Assembly (NCBI GenBank): GCA_021229015.1
Contig: CM037789.1
Span: forward strand, 36,522,469 to 36,586,468
From: Solen grandis
Taxonomy: Eukaryota; Mollusca; Bivalvia; Adapedonta; Solenidae
Length of the DNA stretch: 64,000 nucleotides
Reading direction: 5' to 3'
This document shows positions 1 through 12,246 of the stretch, in pieces. Below the pieces are notes generated by a model that did not search any database, was not told the origin of the DNA, and saw only the letters and a program-made list of their open reading frames with translations. Position numbers and translations under genes: made by a program. The first letter of the stretch is position 1; each line of letters starts with the position of its first letter.

Positions 1-181
1 CAGTAACACTATCCTGACACCAAGTCAACCAGTCCTGCAACCACCCTTATATGCTGAGCGCAAACAAGGGAGCTATAATAGTACCATTTTTTACGACTTT
101 GGTATGTCACGTCCTGGGATCGAACCCACGACCTCCTGCAACCAAGGCGGATGCTCTTACCATTCGGCCATCGGGGACAGT
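1..181 (-). repeat. tRNA-derived SINE, copy 1 (truncated by window edge)
   Basis: Read on the minus strand, this begins with a tRNA-like head. A pol III A box (TGGCCGAATGG) lies at 160-170 and a B box (GGTTCGATCC) at 117-126, the usual spacing. The 5' and 3' acceptor arms do not pair well, so it is not a working tRNA gene. The body continues to the window start and matches a second, older copy near 1060-1240. Confidence 0.65.
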
Positions 182-1059
182 GATTCTCTGATTGTACTAA
201 AGTATTAAATTTTCAGGAGCTGGGGTATTTAAGATCTTGGCACCTAGACACTGGACCTGCTAACACTCAAATGGTGGAGTCACACAGGGAAGTAGCAATG
301 TGAATTAATCACTCCTCCAACCAGAAAACCTTGATATGCTTCTTTATTGGAAAATAAGACTGTATGGTGTATTTTCAAATCGGGATTTTATAAATTTTAT
401 CAGAAATTGTTTCATTCCAGAGTGGTGTTACTGATACACTACGAGTCAAGTGCTATCCAGAAATAATAAATAATTATCAGGTTATCTCAGAATGCAGAAT
501 TCATCCTATAAATTCTTACAGATTCAGCAAGATCCAAGTGATACCGGCACATTTTCTGGAAACAAGTCTCTTGAATAATATTTCTGCATCTGACTTTGTG
601 TAGATGAAAACACAGATAACTCATACAGAATATATCGTTTGAAGCTTTGCATATTCCTCAATATGGAATGTCCACAGCATTCTTAGTAAATTGTTTTATG
701 GTTACTATGGGTCCCATATTTGGTAAAAAAACTGTCCACACAAGGCTTTGCTGTAATGCCAACATACACAAACAATTGGTACCACATCTAATTCCATCCT
801 AACACTTAGCCAGCATGGCAACCATAAAACTAAACTGATTTCTGAAGAGCTACCAAATAAAAAAATGTTTTACAAATGTTGAATTTCTGACTTTCTGCTC
901 CTGAAAAAGGTGCTCTAACAATTCTAAAATCTTGACTGCTGCTCAAAGATAAAAATTAAAGGTCCCACCAACAGTATTTCGGTCATCATGGGTCTTTTGT
1001 CTAATGAGACAGATATAGTGTTGCATCGCTTCAGTATCATATGTCATAGACAATTGGCA
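182..1059. other. Intergenic, nothing recognised
   Basis: AT-rich DNA without a convincing open frame, splice-flanked exon or recognised repeat. Confidence 0.5.
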
Positions 1060-1240
1060 TGATACCGCAATCAGTCACAATATCCTGACAATGTATCAAC
1101 CAGTCCTGCCTTATGAACTGAGTGTCAAACACATGGGAGATATACCAGTACCATTTTGGCATGTGTTGCTGCCGGTGATTGAACCCATAAATATATACCT
1201 GTTACAGGGCATATATTCTACCCACTTGCTATAGGACAAC
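1060..1240 (-). repeat. tRNA-derived SINE, degenerate copy 2
   Basis: This matches the SINE at 1-181 along its body: 'tatcctgacaa...tcaaccagtcctgc', then 'ataccagtaccatttt'. A weakened B box (GGTTCAATCAC on the minus strand) lies near 1172-1182. The A box is lost. It is an older copy in the same orientation. Confidence 0.5.
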
Positions 1241-1325
1241 ATAATTCTATCTCACAGTAAAACCCCATTTTACTGGCTTTGTATCAGTGCATCCAATGCC
1301 TTAGCACTGTAGACAAACAAACAGA

Positions 1326-2390
1326 TTAAACCTTTACCTCATTTTGATGCCTTGGCCAACAGAGCAAACCCAGATCAGACAGCTTCCTCAAGATAATTCT
1401 TTGACTTCTTACCCCTTTTTGACTCATTGGCAAGCAGCTGTCTAATCAGAGTCTTCCCTGTTTGCTCATACAATATTGTAGTTGAGATTCTACATTGTCT
1501 GATCAGAGTCTTCCCTGTTTGCTCATACAATATTGTAGTTAAGATTCTACACTGTCTGATCAGAGTCTTCACTGTTTGCTCATACAATATTGTAGTTAAG
1601 ATTCTACACTGTCTGATCCGAGTCTTCCCTGTTTGCTCATACAATATCGTAGTTAAGATTCTACACTGTCTAATCAAAGTCTTCACTGTTTGCTCATACA
1701 ATATTGTAGTTGAGATTCTACACTGTCTGATCAGAGTCTTCCCTGGTTGCTCATACAATATTGTAGTTAAGATTCTACACTGTCTGATCAGAGTCTTCCC
1801 TGGTTGCTCATACAATATTGTAGTTAAGATTCTACACTATCTGATCCGAGTCCTATCTGGTTGCTCATACAATATTGTAGTTAAGATTCTACACTGTCTG
1901 ATCCGAGTCTTCCCTGTTTGCTCATACAATATTGTAGTTAAGATTCTACACTGTCTAATCAGAGTCTTCACTGTTTGCTCATACAATATTGTAGTTGAGA
2001 TTCTACACTGTCTGATCCGAGTCTTCCCTGTTTGCTAATACAATATTGTAGATAAGATTCTACACTGTCTAGTCAGAGTCTTCACTGTTTGCTCATACAA
2101 TATTGTAGTTAAGATTCTACACTGTCTAATCAGAGTCTTCATTGTTTGCTCATACAATATCGTAGTTAAGATTCTACACTGTCTATCAAGTCTTCCGTCT
2201 TCCCTGGTTGCTCATACAATATTGTAGTTAAGATTCTACACTGTCTTATCAGAGTCTTCACTGTTCGCTCATACAATATTGTAGTTTAGATTCCGCACAG
2301 TCTGCATGGCATAGAAAAATTCATTATTTCGTATCATTCAAAGTTAAAAAATTAAATAAATTGGATGAATTTCATGAGATACAGGGTAAG
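1326..2390 (+). mobile_element. TTAA-flanked MITE with an internally expanded core
   Basis: The left end (TTAAACCTTTACCTCA) and the right part (2310-2390) match the ends of the compact element at 4047-4299, which has TTAA plus CCCTT termini. Between them the single core of that element is replaced by about 15 tandem copies of a 57-bp unit. The right terminus has decayed to 'cagggtaag'. The TTAA/CCCTT ends resemble piggyBac-type non-autonomous elements. That assignment is inference, because no transposase is present. Confidence 0.5.
1432..2300. repeat. 57-bp minisatellite, about 15 copies
   Basis: Head-to-tail copies contain 'gagtcttccctgtttgctc' followed by 'atacaatattgtagttaag' and 'attctacactgtctgatc'. 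The period is 57 bp, exactly 19 codons, so both strands stay open and produce spurious repetitive open frames. Copies differ by a few substitutions (CTTCCCTG or CTTCACTG, TCAGAG or TCCGAG), and one copy near 2183 has a short internal duplication. Confidence 0.95.
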
Positions 2391-3029
2391 ACATCCTTTT
2401 ATATGATTTTAACTCTTGTTTCTGTGCTGTATCTCTCAAAAGTTTTGTATTGCATCTCAGTCATATAAAGGTCTTCACTAAACTTTCTGTGCTTTCATAC
2501 AATTTTTTTATTGTAATCTATGATTTAAATGTCCTTCATCTAATCAGTCTGCATCTAAGAGTAATAATGGTGAAATATTTCATAACTAATTCACTACTGT
2601 GTAAGTATTTCACCATGTAATTTAATTTCTCAATACAGAAAGCCTGCAGGGAAATCATTAAAATGTTAGCATCACTCTCAGCTGCAGGGAATTGAAAATT
2701 AACTTACTAACAACATAAATTATGCATTGGTAAACTATTTATATCAGTTTTTACAGTATACTGCCAAAAGGAGTTAAAATTCAAATGCTGATCAGACAGG
2801 TTTTGTAATAAAAATATCAGGTTGCAAATTAAACAGATAAAGTAATTGATAGAATTAAAGGGTTCTGGGTTGGACCAGTACTCTACTGTCATTAGAACTA
2901 GACTGTCCTTATCAGGTATTGAATCCGTAGTCACAGCCACTGGACATTAGTGATTTACTTTTTAACCTCCCAGATATGAGGCAGATGCCCCATGCAACTC
3001 AGCCACAAGGACAACAATAAAATATAAAT
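2391..3029. other. Intergenic, nothing recognised
   Basis: AT-rich sequence. The short minus-strand open frame here (2707-2940) has no recognisable domain, splice context or repeat partner. Confidence 0.5.
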
Positions 3030-3985
3030 TGTTACAGGTGTGTTCTTTGGAACACTTGTCACCTGCTGAAGCATAACGAGAAAAGGTGTGATGGACAGAC
3101 AGACAGACAGATCACAGAAAACTGATCCCTAATTGTGTCACCTTTGCAAACAGCAGGTGACCCAACAAGAGCTGTCCGTAAGTCAGTTTGCTTGACTATT
3201 CTAATGCTTGCCAATACAGAAAAGTATTGCAGTAAAAGGCAAAATAAGCTGAATCACTGTATTATCAAAAAGTAAACAAAGGATATAAACATGTGTTCCA
3301 AGTTTGTAAGGCAATATCTGAAAGGGTTGGGTGAAAAAGTGAGGAAGTATAAAAAGTTTACAAAGTTTCTCCTTAGACTATCATACAGTACTATTTAATC
3401 CATCTGATCATGAGGAACAAGAATAATAATACTTTATGGCTGGTGATCTCAATGTTGTTTTTTTTTAATATAGATCAGATGTAAAACTGACCAGACCCCT
3501 TTGTGACCCCTCGGGGACACTAAAGAAGTACATTCAATCTGTCTCATCATGAAGAACAAGAATATATATGATTTATGGGTGGAGATCTGAACAAAACAAT
3601 ACCTTAAAAGGTTCAGTGAAAAAGTGAGGTGGTACAGAAAACTTAACCAAGATTCTAAGTCAAAAAAGGGCCATAATTTGGTCAAAATCCATGACAGAGT
3701 TATTCCCTTTTGCCTACAGGTTTGGGTGGTGGTCATATACAAGTATTCAAGTACCAAGTATCAAAACAATACCTTAAGGGGTTTAGTGAAAAAATGAGGT
3801 GGTACAAAAAACTTAACATACATTCTAAGTCGAAAAAGGACCATAATTTGGTCAAAATCCATCCTCTCTTGCCAGCAGGTTGGGGTGGTGGTCATATACA
3901 ATTATATTAAGTATCAAAACAATACCTTAAGAGGTTCAGTAATTAAGTGAGGTGGTACGAAAAACTTAACCGTTGGGGCGACGCC
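3030..3985. repeat. Composite interspersed repeat with internal 150-170 bp tandem units
   Basis: It opens with a small inverted motif (CAGGTGTGTTC...GGAACAC), a GACA microsatellite near 3097-3112 and then 'aacaagagctgtccgtaag', a sequence I know from bivalve dispersed repeats. It continues with three related blocks starting near 3593, 3763 and 3916, each with 'aaaacaataccttaa' then 'gtgaggtggtac'. It ends in a GC-rich 'ggggcgacgccgacgctcgg' tract near 3975. A related insertion lies at 58907-58990. Confidence 0.6.
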
Positions 3986-4046
3986 GACGCTCGGGTGGAT
4001 AGAAATATTCCTCCTTAGCTGAGCTAAAATCAGTCTGCAAATTAAT

Positions 4047-4299
4047 TTAACCCTTGTCCTCATATAGAAACCATTTTAATAACTGGCAAACAAAGCAGAT
4101 CCCAGACCCAGATCAGGCACCTCCAGAAGCTGTCAGATCAGGGTCTTCTCTGTTTACTGATACAATAATGTAGTTCAGCTTCTACACTGTCTGCATAGCA
4201 AAGAAAACTTCATTGTTCATATACCATCTAAAGTTCTAGTAAATAAATATTCATCAAATCATGAATTTGTACATGAATACTCTTGAGGAAAAGGGTTAA
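4047..4299 (+). mobile_element. TTAA MITE, compact copy
   Basis: A 253-bp element bounded by TTAA on both sides, with imperfect terminal inverted repeats (TTAACCCTTGTCCTCATATAG against TTAACCCTTTTCCTCAAGAG). Its core near 4125-4195 is a single, diverged copy of the 57-bp unit that is tandem at 1432-2300. This makes it the likely unexpanded form of that element. Confidence 0.6.
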
Positions 4300-5439
4300 A
4301 ACAGCCAATTTTGATCTTAAATTTTAAGGGAACCGTTAAATACCTTCAACCTAACAAAGTTTACAGTTTCTGTTAAATAAATACTTTCACATACTTGACC
4401 CACATAAAATCTCATATCAGATTCACTTCTATAAAAATTACAAATAAAAAAAGGAACAAAAAAGTTCTGGAAAAAAAAAAAAAAAAAAAAAAATCTCCCC
4501 TAAATGTAATTAGTGGACCACACCATTGATTTCCAATCCTAGTGATCCATTCCTCGAACAGTTTAGGGGGCAATATTGAGTTTAAAACATAATTACTTTA
4601 GGATTACACCATGGCTCAAGAAAGTCTCAGTTATTTGCTACAATACAAATGGGAGAAAACATTTTTATATTGGATTTAAATCACGCAAGACTATCATTTC
4701 TATAATGAAGATTGCTACGTAGCACTGGAGGCAGAATTTGAAATAGATGCTACTAATTGTGAAGCACAGAGGTGATTAAGATGCATGTTCTCCGATATTA
4801 TTGCATCTTGTTCTGCCTCCCTGACTGCCAATACTTCATGTCAAACAATCCTAGTTTCATATCTAAATGTACAGGAAAATTAGACATAAGTATGAATCAC
4901 ATCTGATTAGTAAGATATACTTGCTTTGTTTTCCCTAACCCCCAGCACCTAAACTGAAAGGTTTGGATAAATGGTTACCTGGTAACGTGCATATATTAAA
5001 ATGTAATCTACAGCACAAGTTGTCTCAAGCTCTATCTGGCTCTACCTCTTAATATATTTTCTCTTATCTCAGTATCTGAACTTATCTTTCCCATTCTGAA
5101 TGAATGGATCCAATTCCATCCATTCATCCACCTCTGTCTCTCTGTCTGTCTGTCTCTCTCTCTTTTTATTAATCCTACTGAGAAAACCCCACATAGACCA
5201 ATGTCCTATTGATCTGGTCAGCCAATTGCCCAGTTTTCCTGGTTTATGGGCCATAAACACTGACCAACACAAGACAGTCAGTCCATAATGACACCATCAA
5301 CAGCAGAAATGGCCACCTTGCCCGGTTTACAGACCTGATTAACGACTCTTACATGCATACATATCACCTACTATACTGAGAATAAAACCAATCCTTATAC
5401 AGCCTATGTGACCAGTATAAAACATGATCAGTCTGCATT
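4300..5439. other. Intergenic with simple repeats
   Basis: No gene is seen. There is a poly-A run near 4470-4492 and a CT/GTCT microsatellite at about 5131-5164. Open frames over the microsatellite on both strands are low-complexity shadows. Confidence 0.6.
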
Positions 5440-5762
5440 GCCATAATGTAAAGTGCTATTGAGTACTCTGCAATGCAATTTCAAGAGTATTCTAAAATAC
5501 TATGGAGCATTCTGAAATGTCATTTGATACTTTACATTACAGTGGAGTACTCAGCAATGCCATAGAGTACTCTGCAATGCAATGTTGTGGAATATGCAAC
5601 AAAAAACCGTACAATAGCATAGAGTATTCCACAATCCAATGCTTTAAAGTACTCTGCAATGTAATTCTGTGGATTACTCTGCAATGCCATGAATTACTCT
5701 ACAATGTAATGTGATGCAGTACTTTGTAAACCCAGTAAGTACTCTGCAATGCCACAAATTAT
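5440..5762. repeat. Degenerate short-period minisatellite (TACTCTGCAATGC)
   Basis: The phrase 'gtactctgcaatgc' recurs in varied form roughly every 20-30 bases up to the assembly gap at 5763. The tract probably continues into the gap and may be why assembly stopped there. Confidence 0.75.
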
Positions 5763-5862
5763 NNNNNNNNNNNNNNNNNNNNNNNNNNNNNNNNNNNNNN
5801 NNNNNNNNNNNNNNNNNNNNNNNNNNNNNNNNNNNNNNNNNNNNNNNNNNNNNNNNNNNNNN
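5763..5862. other. Assembly gap of 100 N
   Basis: Exactly 100 N, the conventional size for a scaffold gap of unknown length. Confidence 0.99.
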
Positions 5863-5870
5863 TAACTAAA

Positions 5871-6286
5871 GGCCAGTCAATATTTTGTCCTTCGTGTCTA
5901 AAATTCTTGAGCGTGCGGTATACCGCCATCTGGAATCATTTTGTAAATAACGGTATTATATTGTATAAACAAAAGAGCGAGTATTAGATGAGATACTCTA
6001 CCGACTTCTTTCTCATCCACCGTACAGATCATATCCGTGGACAGACTTTTAGGTGTCTGTTTTCGGGTATGATCATGCTTAATCTTCAACAGGCTTTCGC
6101 CTCGGTGGATCATAAAGTCCTGTGTGGGAAGCTTCAGGCAATGGGCATGGGTTCAGTGGAGTTGTTTCGCTCGTACGGAGCGACTGTCAGGACTCAATCC
6201 GTTCATGTTAATGGGGCAAAATCGATTTTCAATTCGATGGTGTACGGTGGCCCTCAAGGCAGTATTCTTTGGCCGTTACTAATTTA
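5871..6286 (+). pseudogene. Decayed non-LTR retrotransposon reverse transcriptase fragment
   Basis: Translation gives recognisable reverse transcriptase pieces. RPVNILSFVSKILERAVYRH matches the fingers region. LQQAFASVDHKVLCGKL covers the motif A region, with the usual FDxVDH weakened. GGPQGSILWPLL is a motif B relative of GVPQGSILGPLL. The frame changes or stops several times between 5940 and 5990, and the fragment ends at a stop near 6285. The pattern fits a jockey/RTE-like non-LTR element. It is not functional. Confidence 0.8.
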
Positions 6287-7017
6287 AGTAAATTTTTATG
6301 ACATTAAAACAAATACAAGTTATTTTTGTCAATAAATACTTTACTTACTACTATTGTAGACAACATTGTAAACAAGTCTATTTTCTGGTTAAAACAATTA
6401 TATAGACATAAACCTTCAAAAATACACTTTATTATTATGTGATTAATTGTTGCCTAGATTATGTTTCTGAATTAACATACAACTCTAAAAAGAATTTCCA
6501 AGTAGCACACGACATAATTGAAAGATTTATTCAAAATTGTCATATTAAATCATCATTAGGGGGAGAGGAATTCACAAAACTTGTGTTTTTTTTAATGAAG
6601 AACAAGGTTGTATACAACTCAGAGTGAATCATCTACATATACATTTACAATACTTGTCTGACTGACATGGTGGTAAATTTTATAAAATGTTCAAATGATC
6701 ATTTCTGTATAAATAGATCCAGTCTCAACTTTTATGTACCACAGGTACAAAATGAGAACAATGATGAAGTCTGTTTATATTTATTCTTAGCTTTTTTTTG
6801 CTCGTATCAGTTTTAAGAAATAAGTATATTAAAATACCTTGTACTACTTACATATAACCTTGTCATTCTTAACATATTCTAATAGATAAAGGAGCTTTTA
6901 GAATGTCGTTTTTACATGATGTTTTTTTTTAAATATGTTCGGTTGTTTAATAATTGTAAGATCAATATTGTTGTTGTTGTATTGGGGTTTACCGTCGCTA
7001 CGATAGTATTTCAATCA
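6287..7017. other. Intergenic, one doubtful open frame
   Basis: Mostly AT-rich. A plus-strand open frame (6439-6627) follows a plausible acceptor ('ttgttgcctag'), but it matches no family I recognise and has no partner exon. Confidence 0.4.
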
Positions 7018-7224
7018 TCTAGCGACGTCCAGCTAATTACAGGTGGAGGAAGACCCAGAGTACACAGAGGTACCCGGGTAGAACCACCGTCCTACCGCAA
7101 GCCAGCTGGAAGGCTTCCTCACATGAAAAATCCGAAGTTCCTACCGGGATTCGACCCCACAGCAGTGAGGGGCTGAGAGATTTGTAGTCCACGACTGTAA
7201 CCGCTCGGTCACGGCGGCCTCCTA
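7018..7224 (-). repeat. tRNA-Ser/Leu-like SINE
   Basis: On the minus strand it begins with a tRNA-like head: A box TGACCGAGCGG at 7201-7211 and B box GGTCGAATCCC at 7146-7156. The longer A-to-B distance is what a tRNA with a long variable arm (Ser or Leu type) would leave. The body has 'cacatgaaaaatccgaag' and 'gacgtccagctaattacagg'. A diverged relative lies at 59110-59340. Confidence 0.7.
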
Positions 7225-7479
7225 AGATTAATATTGACATTTCCTTTAAAATATTGTACCTGAAATATAATTCATTACGATTTCTCTTGAGAAAGTCAAA
7301 ATGTCATTTATACTGTCACGTAGGACCCTCTTGTGGCATAAATTTTCTATTATATTTTAGTCACTTCAAAATCAAATGTGACTGTATCTTCAGCTGGGAC
7401 TAATTTGATTTTTTCATGAAAATCGAAATCTTTACAAGTAATCCGGTGTACTCTTCTTATCAAACATATTTAAGACAAT

Positions 7480-10400
7480 TTCAAATTTATATTGAAAACT
7501 TTATTGCAATATAAATGCTACCTCTTTATTTAGGTTAACCAGTGATTTTGAGCAATATGTCATATATGGTTTTATTATGATATTGTATTATGTTTATTAT
7601 TTTTATGTATATCTGAAATGTGAACAAATAAAGGTAAAAATAAGGACTGCCCGTTCGATAATAATGCCCAGATTCCTCGCCTCGTACATACATCAAAATG
7701 AGTCAGCGGGATATAGCAAGGAGGATAATGTTCTTTTTCTTTTTTTTCTTTTTTATTTTCTTATTCAATTTCCGAAGGCATTTATGTTACCAAAATAAAG
7801 TCACATGATTATTTTTTTTAAATTTCCAGTTCGGCAGGAATGTATTTGTTATATATCAGGATAACCAAACACCGTCATCGATATAATTTTTTATTCCACA
7901 TGATACAAGCACTCTCTATCTTAAGTTATTAGTGACTAAATAGTCTTATAGTGCAAGCATTTATACATTAACAGTAACGCATATGATCGATAATGCACTA
8001 AAGATAACAATATTGTCTCCCTTATCATAAAAAATATTTAACACAACACCTTTTTTCTTAAGTTCTAAATCTGTAACATTTTTTAAGTTTCATCACAAAC
8101 GCAATGTAAAGGATCAATCACAGTTTGTTGCTGAAATGTATTTGAAAAGTCACAAGCAAACAATATTGTAATGGAGTTCATCACCCATGTAACTATTCAG
8201 CAATTATATGTTTAGAAGATATAGTGTACGTGAACTTCTCCCAGGCCTCATCACATAATCACTCTGACTTTCAGCATTTGGACAGCTTGAATCTTAGACC
8301 CTCGTGAGTCTGGAATTTCGTTTGACACTGATGACTGATCTAATGTTTAAGGAATATCAATTTCCTCGTCAAAATTGACTCTTTTTTTAAATTCAGCTTC
8401 ACTAAATGTCTACGGTTTCTTAAAACTGAAATTTTTGAGAGGTTTCTACTATGAAAATGTTCCCCTGTAATATTGCCCTCAGTGTATATACACCCCGTCC
8501 CCTTTCCTCAGTGAGAGAAGGTGCTTAGCGCCTTTCGACATGTCGAAATACGTTCAGTAAAACTCCTTTTTTTTTGTTTTAACATTTTTAAATTGATCTG
8601 TTTTGCTTCAAGCTTTATTCGCCGCCCGAATGACATTTTACAACAGCGTTCCCCGGTATGACCATAACATCAGCATCAGTGTGTTTTAATGCAGACTAAC
8701 AATTGAATCACCTTTAATTTGGCTATCCATGTATTGTCAATCAGTGTATTGTTCCGAGGAATTTTCTCGCTGCAGCAAGCTCATTTAATATTTTGGTATT
8801 GCAACAAATGGCGAAATGATCCTTTTTACTCCACATTTCATATAGTTATTCCCCATTACTGTTCACTTTCTTTGTATATAATCTAACCGCGTTTTATGTT
8901 TTTGTTCTTAAGGATTAAAGCTGTCTCGATTCTTCGACGCTGCGCATGACTTCATCAGTCGAATCTTTCTTTTACATCTGGAATTTTAACCTGACTTTTG
9001 AATAATTCTTTTTGCAAAGCCATTTGACCCCCTTTTAACTATTAGCTCTGACTCCAACTGCAGTTTCTCAGTCAGATTACTGTCAAATTCTTTAAACTAT
9101 TCTGATCCTTATTTGCTCATTTTTAGTGTCTTCAGGAAATGTTAAATTGTCGGAAAGTTCATAGAGCGATCCTTTAAAAGATTCGTCTATATTCCATTTG
9201 CGTTAAAGTCTTGGAAGGAACGAGTTCATTTAAATTCTCGACATTTTTTTACCATGGTATTAATTATTGTAGGAACTTGAATGTCTCCATATTTTTTATG
9301 CAACTTCGATGCTTTTCTATGAAACAAAAATCTATATTTACATTCATCTGATTTGCTCTATACAAGTAAATGGATTCACGCTTTTTTAAACGATTTAATG
9401 TTTAACCCATCTTTTGCCATTTAAGTCTACTTTTAACTTTTGACAATATGTTATTTATACACTGTAATGTTTAATTTCACATGATACAAACACACTCTGG
9501 ACTACAAACGAAGGTGCAAACATTTATATACAATACTGTAACAGTAACTAGATAATGCTCTTTATCATAATAATACGCAGCAAAACAAACTACATTTAAA
9601 TATAATGCCAACATGCCTAACATCAACGACTTAAAGTCATACATCAATACATATCAATTTATATATCAAGAGTCATTTCTAATTTATGAGAATATGTGTC
9701 TGGAATTTGACACCATGTGCAGAATATGTTCTAAATTCATATTGGTTTTGTTTCCAGAGACTGACTGAAATGGCTGGACATGTCGTTGCAAATAAAGAAG
9801 CGGATAGGAAAGAACAGACAGATTTTCAAAGTTTTCTTAAGGAGGGTAAGAGACAAAAGCTATTGATGAAAACTGATTTTGAGGGAATGCAGGATGTGGC
9901 ACGAATTACAGGTATTGGTGTTCATATGCACTTAGAAGAAGGAAAAAAGAAGAAGAATAGTATAAACATTTTTAATAATCCATATATTTTATCTATGATT
10001 AAATCCACTTTTAGTTTGATAAATGGGACGGTATGGGGGTGAAACCCAAATTGTAGATGTTTACATATTTATTTTGATATACCTTACATATTACAATGTA
10101 TTATGTAGCCTCAGAGGAACATCAAGTATGAACATTGTTCGACCTAATTTACACTGGAGAACACATGGGTTTGATTGCGATATGCCCAGTAAAACAGCAA
10201 AAGCTCGAATTTAACATTAAAACTGTTTATTTTATAAATTGATACAAAATATTCTTTGAAAATCAGTCAATCTTAATATTTGAAGTTAAAATTCATACTA
10301 TTCCAGTCTAAATTTTGGGGCGGGTCTGTAGGATACAACATAAAAAGTCCATTAATCTTGTCATCTTTAAAGGTCAAGTTCATAGGATGAGTAAATTAAT

Positions 10401-11690
10401 GGTTCAGTGTCAGGCAACTATTCAAGATATTGTTAGACATTGTACATTCCGGATATCGTTTTGAAATTTATCTAGACATCGCAGAATTATAGCCCAAAAC
10501 GTTACTTAATGTGTAATTCTGTGTGCCAAGTATATCTCAAGAACTCATTTTTAATCCTAGATCACGTAACCATCACATATACATTCAATTTGCTATGTTT
10601 ATGTGCAAATGTAGATCCTGCTTAAGAAATAATCTTACCATAACATTATTTCTGAAATTGTATACAAATAGTGTATTATTATTATGGTTCTGGGGTATTC
10701 ATACTTCCATTAGTATTTACCTTAGATGGTTGATATTTCTCAGGTATATTTATCTTGATATGAAGTTTTATACATAAGCTTTAATTTGAAAACTCAAAGT
10801 GGCATTGCAGACAGTGTTATGGTCCCTGATTAAGTGAAAATGTTGCAAAGTTAGGTAATCCATGGAGACATTTCAAGATTAAAATAAATTGTCACATGTA
10901 TATCACTAATGATTTTTATTACAATGGTCCCTAATAATTACCGGTCGCAAATTCTTCATAAAAACTTATCTTTAAAAAGAAACTGATGAGTCAGAACGAA
11001 TTAAAATGTTTGCTAAAGTCACAGTGGTAAATCAGCATGTATTAAACAGAGTGCTTAGGGACATCTTGCTCTCAAAGTAGAAAAATGACAAAGATACTGT
11101 TTATTTGCTCATGCATCAGCACATTTTTAGATACTTATATCCAAACTGTGTATGTTAAAAAGCGATGTTTTCCCATTGTGTTACAGTTTAGTATACCGAA
11201 ATTAAACGTTTAGCACAATTTTCAAACTGCCACAACTTTGCAAAATATCAACGTGATGAATATTTTTACACAACACATGGTAATTGACTGAGATTCGACT
11301 TACGTGTTATTGCGTCAGAGACATTATGTTATGGATCAAATAAAAATGCTGCACATTTTGCAAAAAAGAATAACATTACTAGGGATATGACGTTAAACCT
11401 ACGTCACAATCTACAGCAAATAAGACAACGGTATGACGTCAATAATGTTCGAAACCCGAAACATGTTTACGTACATAGTATCAAGTTGTGCATACTGTTC
11501 AAACTAGCAAAATAAGTAGATATACAACTGATATAACCCATAGGGGAGGGAAAAACGATCTTGATAGGGGTATGAGAAATAATACATTTGCACAATGTCA
11601 GCAAGAAAAGCAGGTGCATTGTTGTGTTTTCTCAGAGGAGAGTCCATAGGCGATCTGTCTTACACTACTCACTATCTGTAACACATGATA
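7480..11690. repeat. Segmental duplication, copy 1 (contains exon A)
   Basis: This region is collinear with 16980-19730. Matching anchors include 'tcgcctcgtacatacatc' (7679 and 17208), the segment after 8220 and 17460, the exon at 9758 and 17991, 'gtagcctcagattgacatc'-type text (10107 and 18284), and the ATACCGAAAT to 'aacgatcttgatag' tract (11195-11567 and 19105-19420). The copies differ by many substitutions and indels, so the duplication is old. This copy is longer; copy 2 lacks, for example, most of 8430-9440. Confidence 0.85.
9758..9911 (+). CDS. NACHT-protease gene, exon A (short charged exon)
   Basis: Internal exon, 154 nt. It starts after a pyrimidine-rich acceptor (TTTTGTTTCCAG) in phase 0 and ends at a GTATTG donor in phase 1. 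It encodes about 51 residues rich in K, E and D, starting RLTEMAGHVVANKEADRKEQ, with a FQSFLKEGKRQKLLMK core. The main evidence that it is real is its paralogue at 17991-18135, which keeps the same splice boundaries, the same phases and the FQxFLKEG...LMK core while the surrounding intron has diverged. No known domain is recognised. It probably sits upstream of the NACHT domain as a linker. The earlier exons and the start codon are not identified in the window. The phase-1 end can join either exon B or the NACHT exon directly. Confidence 0.6.
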
Positions 11691-12246
11691 TCAAACCAAT
11701 ATTTTAGGAGTTCTAGTCATTGAAGTATTGATCATTTCTAGACCCAACTTGCTTACACTCTAATAGCTGCTTTTTCAACTTTATTCAACATGTTAATGAG
11801 CAGTTTAATGTCAATCTGTTATACTGTACTCACGCCCAGCTCTAATATAGTGGTCTTCAACTATCTTAACAAAAAATGAAGTGGGTGAGGTTTAATTCAA
11901 TTTGTCCATTTTCTTTAATATAAACAAATTACCACTTCTTGCCCAATCCATGATGTACTTAACTTATAAATCCGTTGTTTTGCCAGATATCTTATTTTGT
12001 GTATTTCAATAAGTTAAAAGAAATGATGAAGAAAGTAATCATCAGAGTAAATATGTAAACCTCTGGAATACAAACATTAATGATCAGATTTTTGTTTTTT
12101 TGTTTGCTGTTGTTGGTTTACTGTTCTTTTATTATCCAATTTCTGGAAAGAAATATATTTCCAAGTAAAGTAAATGACAGCATGTGCTGATTATGTTCTG
12201 GGCATATTAGTTCCGTTTAGAGGATATGTTGTTTATTTGTTTGCAG
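9912..12246. other. Intron between exons A and B
   Basis: AT-rich, no further gene seen. Its first part, to about 11690, belongs to the segmental duplication. Several short open frames (for example near 10023-10214 and 10523-10777) are not conserved as frames in copy 2 and are taken as chance. Confidence 0.55.

Noticed and set aside
107..181. A functional tRNA gene on the minus strand
   Set aside because: A and B boxes are present, but the acceptor arms do not pair and a SINE body follows, with a degenerate second copy nearby.
1375..2038. Long open frames on both strands with 19-residue repeats
   Set aside because: They are produced by the 57-bp minisatellite, whose period is a multiple of three. 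No start context, splice sites or domain.
5069..5288. Overlapping open frames on both strands near 5.1 kb
   Set aside because: They cover a CT/GTCT microsatellite and have no supporting features.
8533..8548. 16-bp perfect palindrome TTTCGACATGTCGAAA
   Set aside because: Isolated, no second copy or flanking structure seen. Could be chance or an unknown factor site, so not called.
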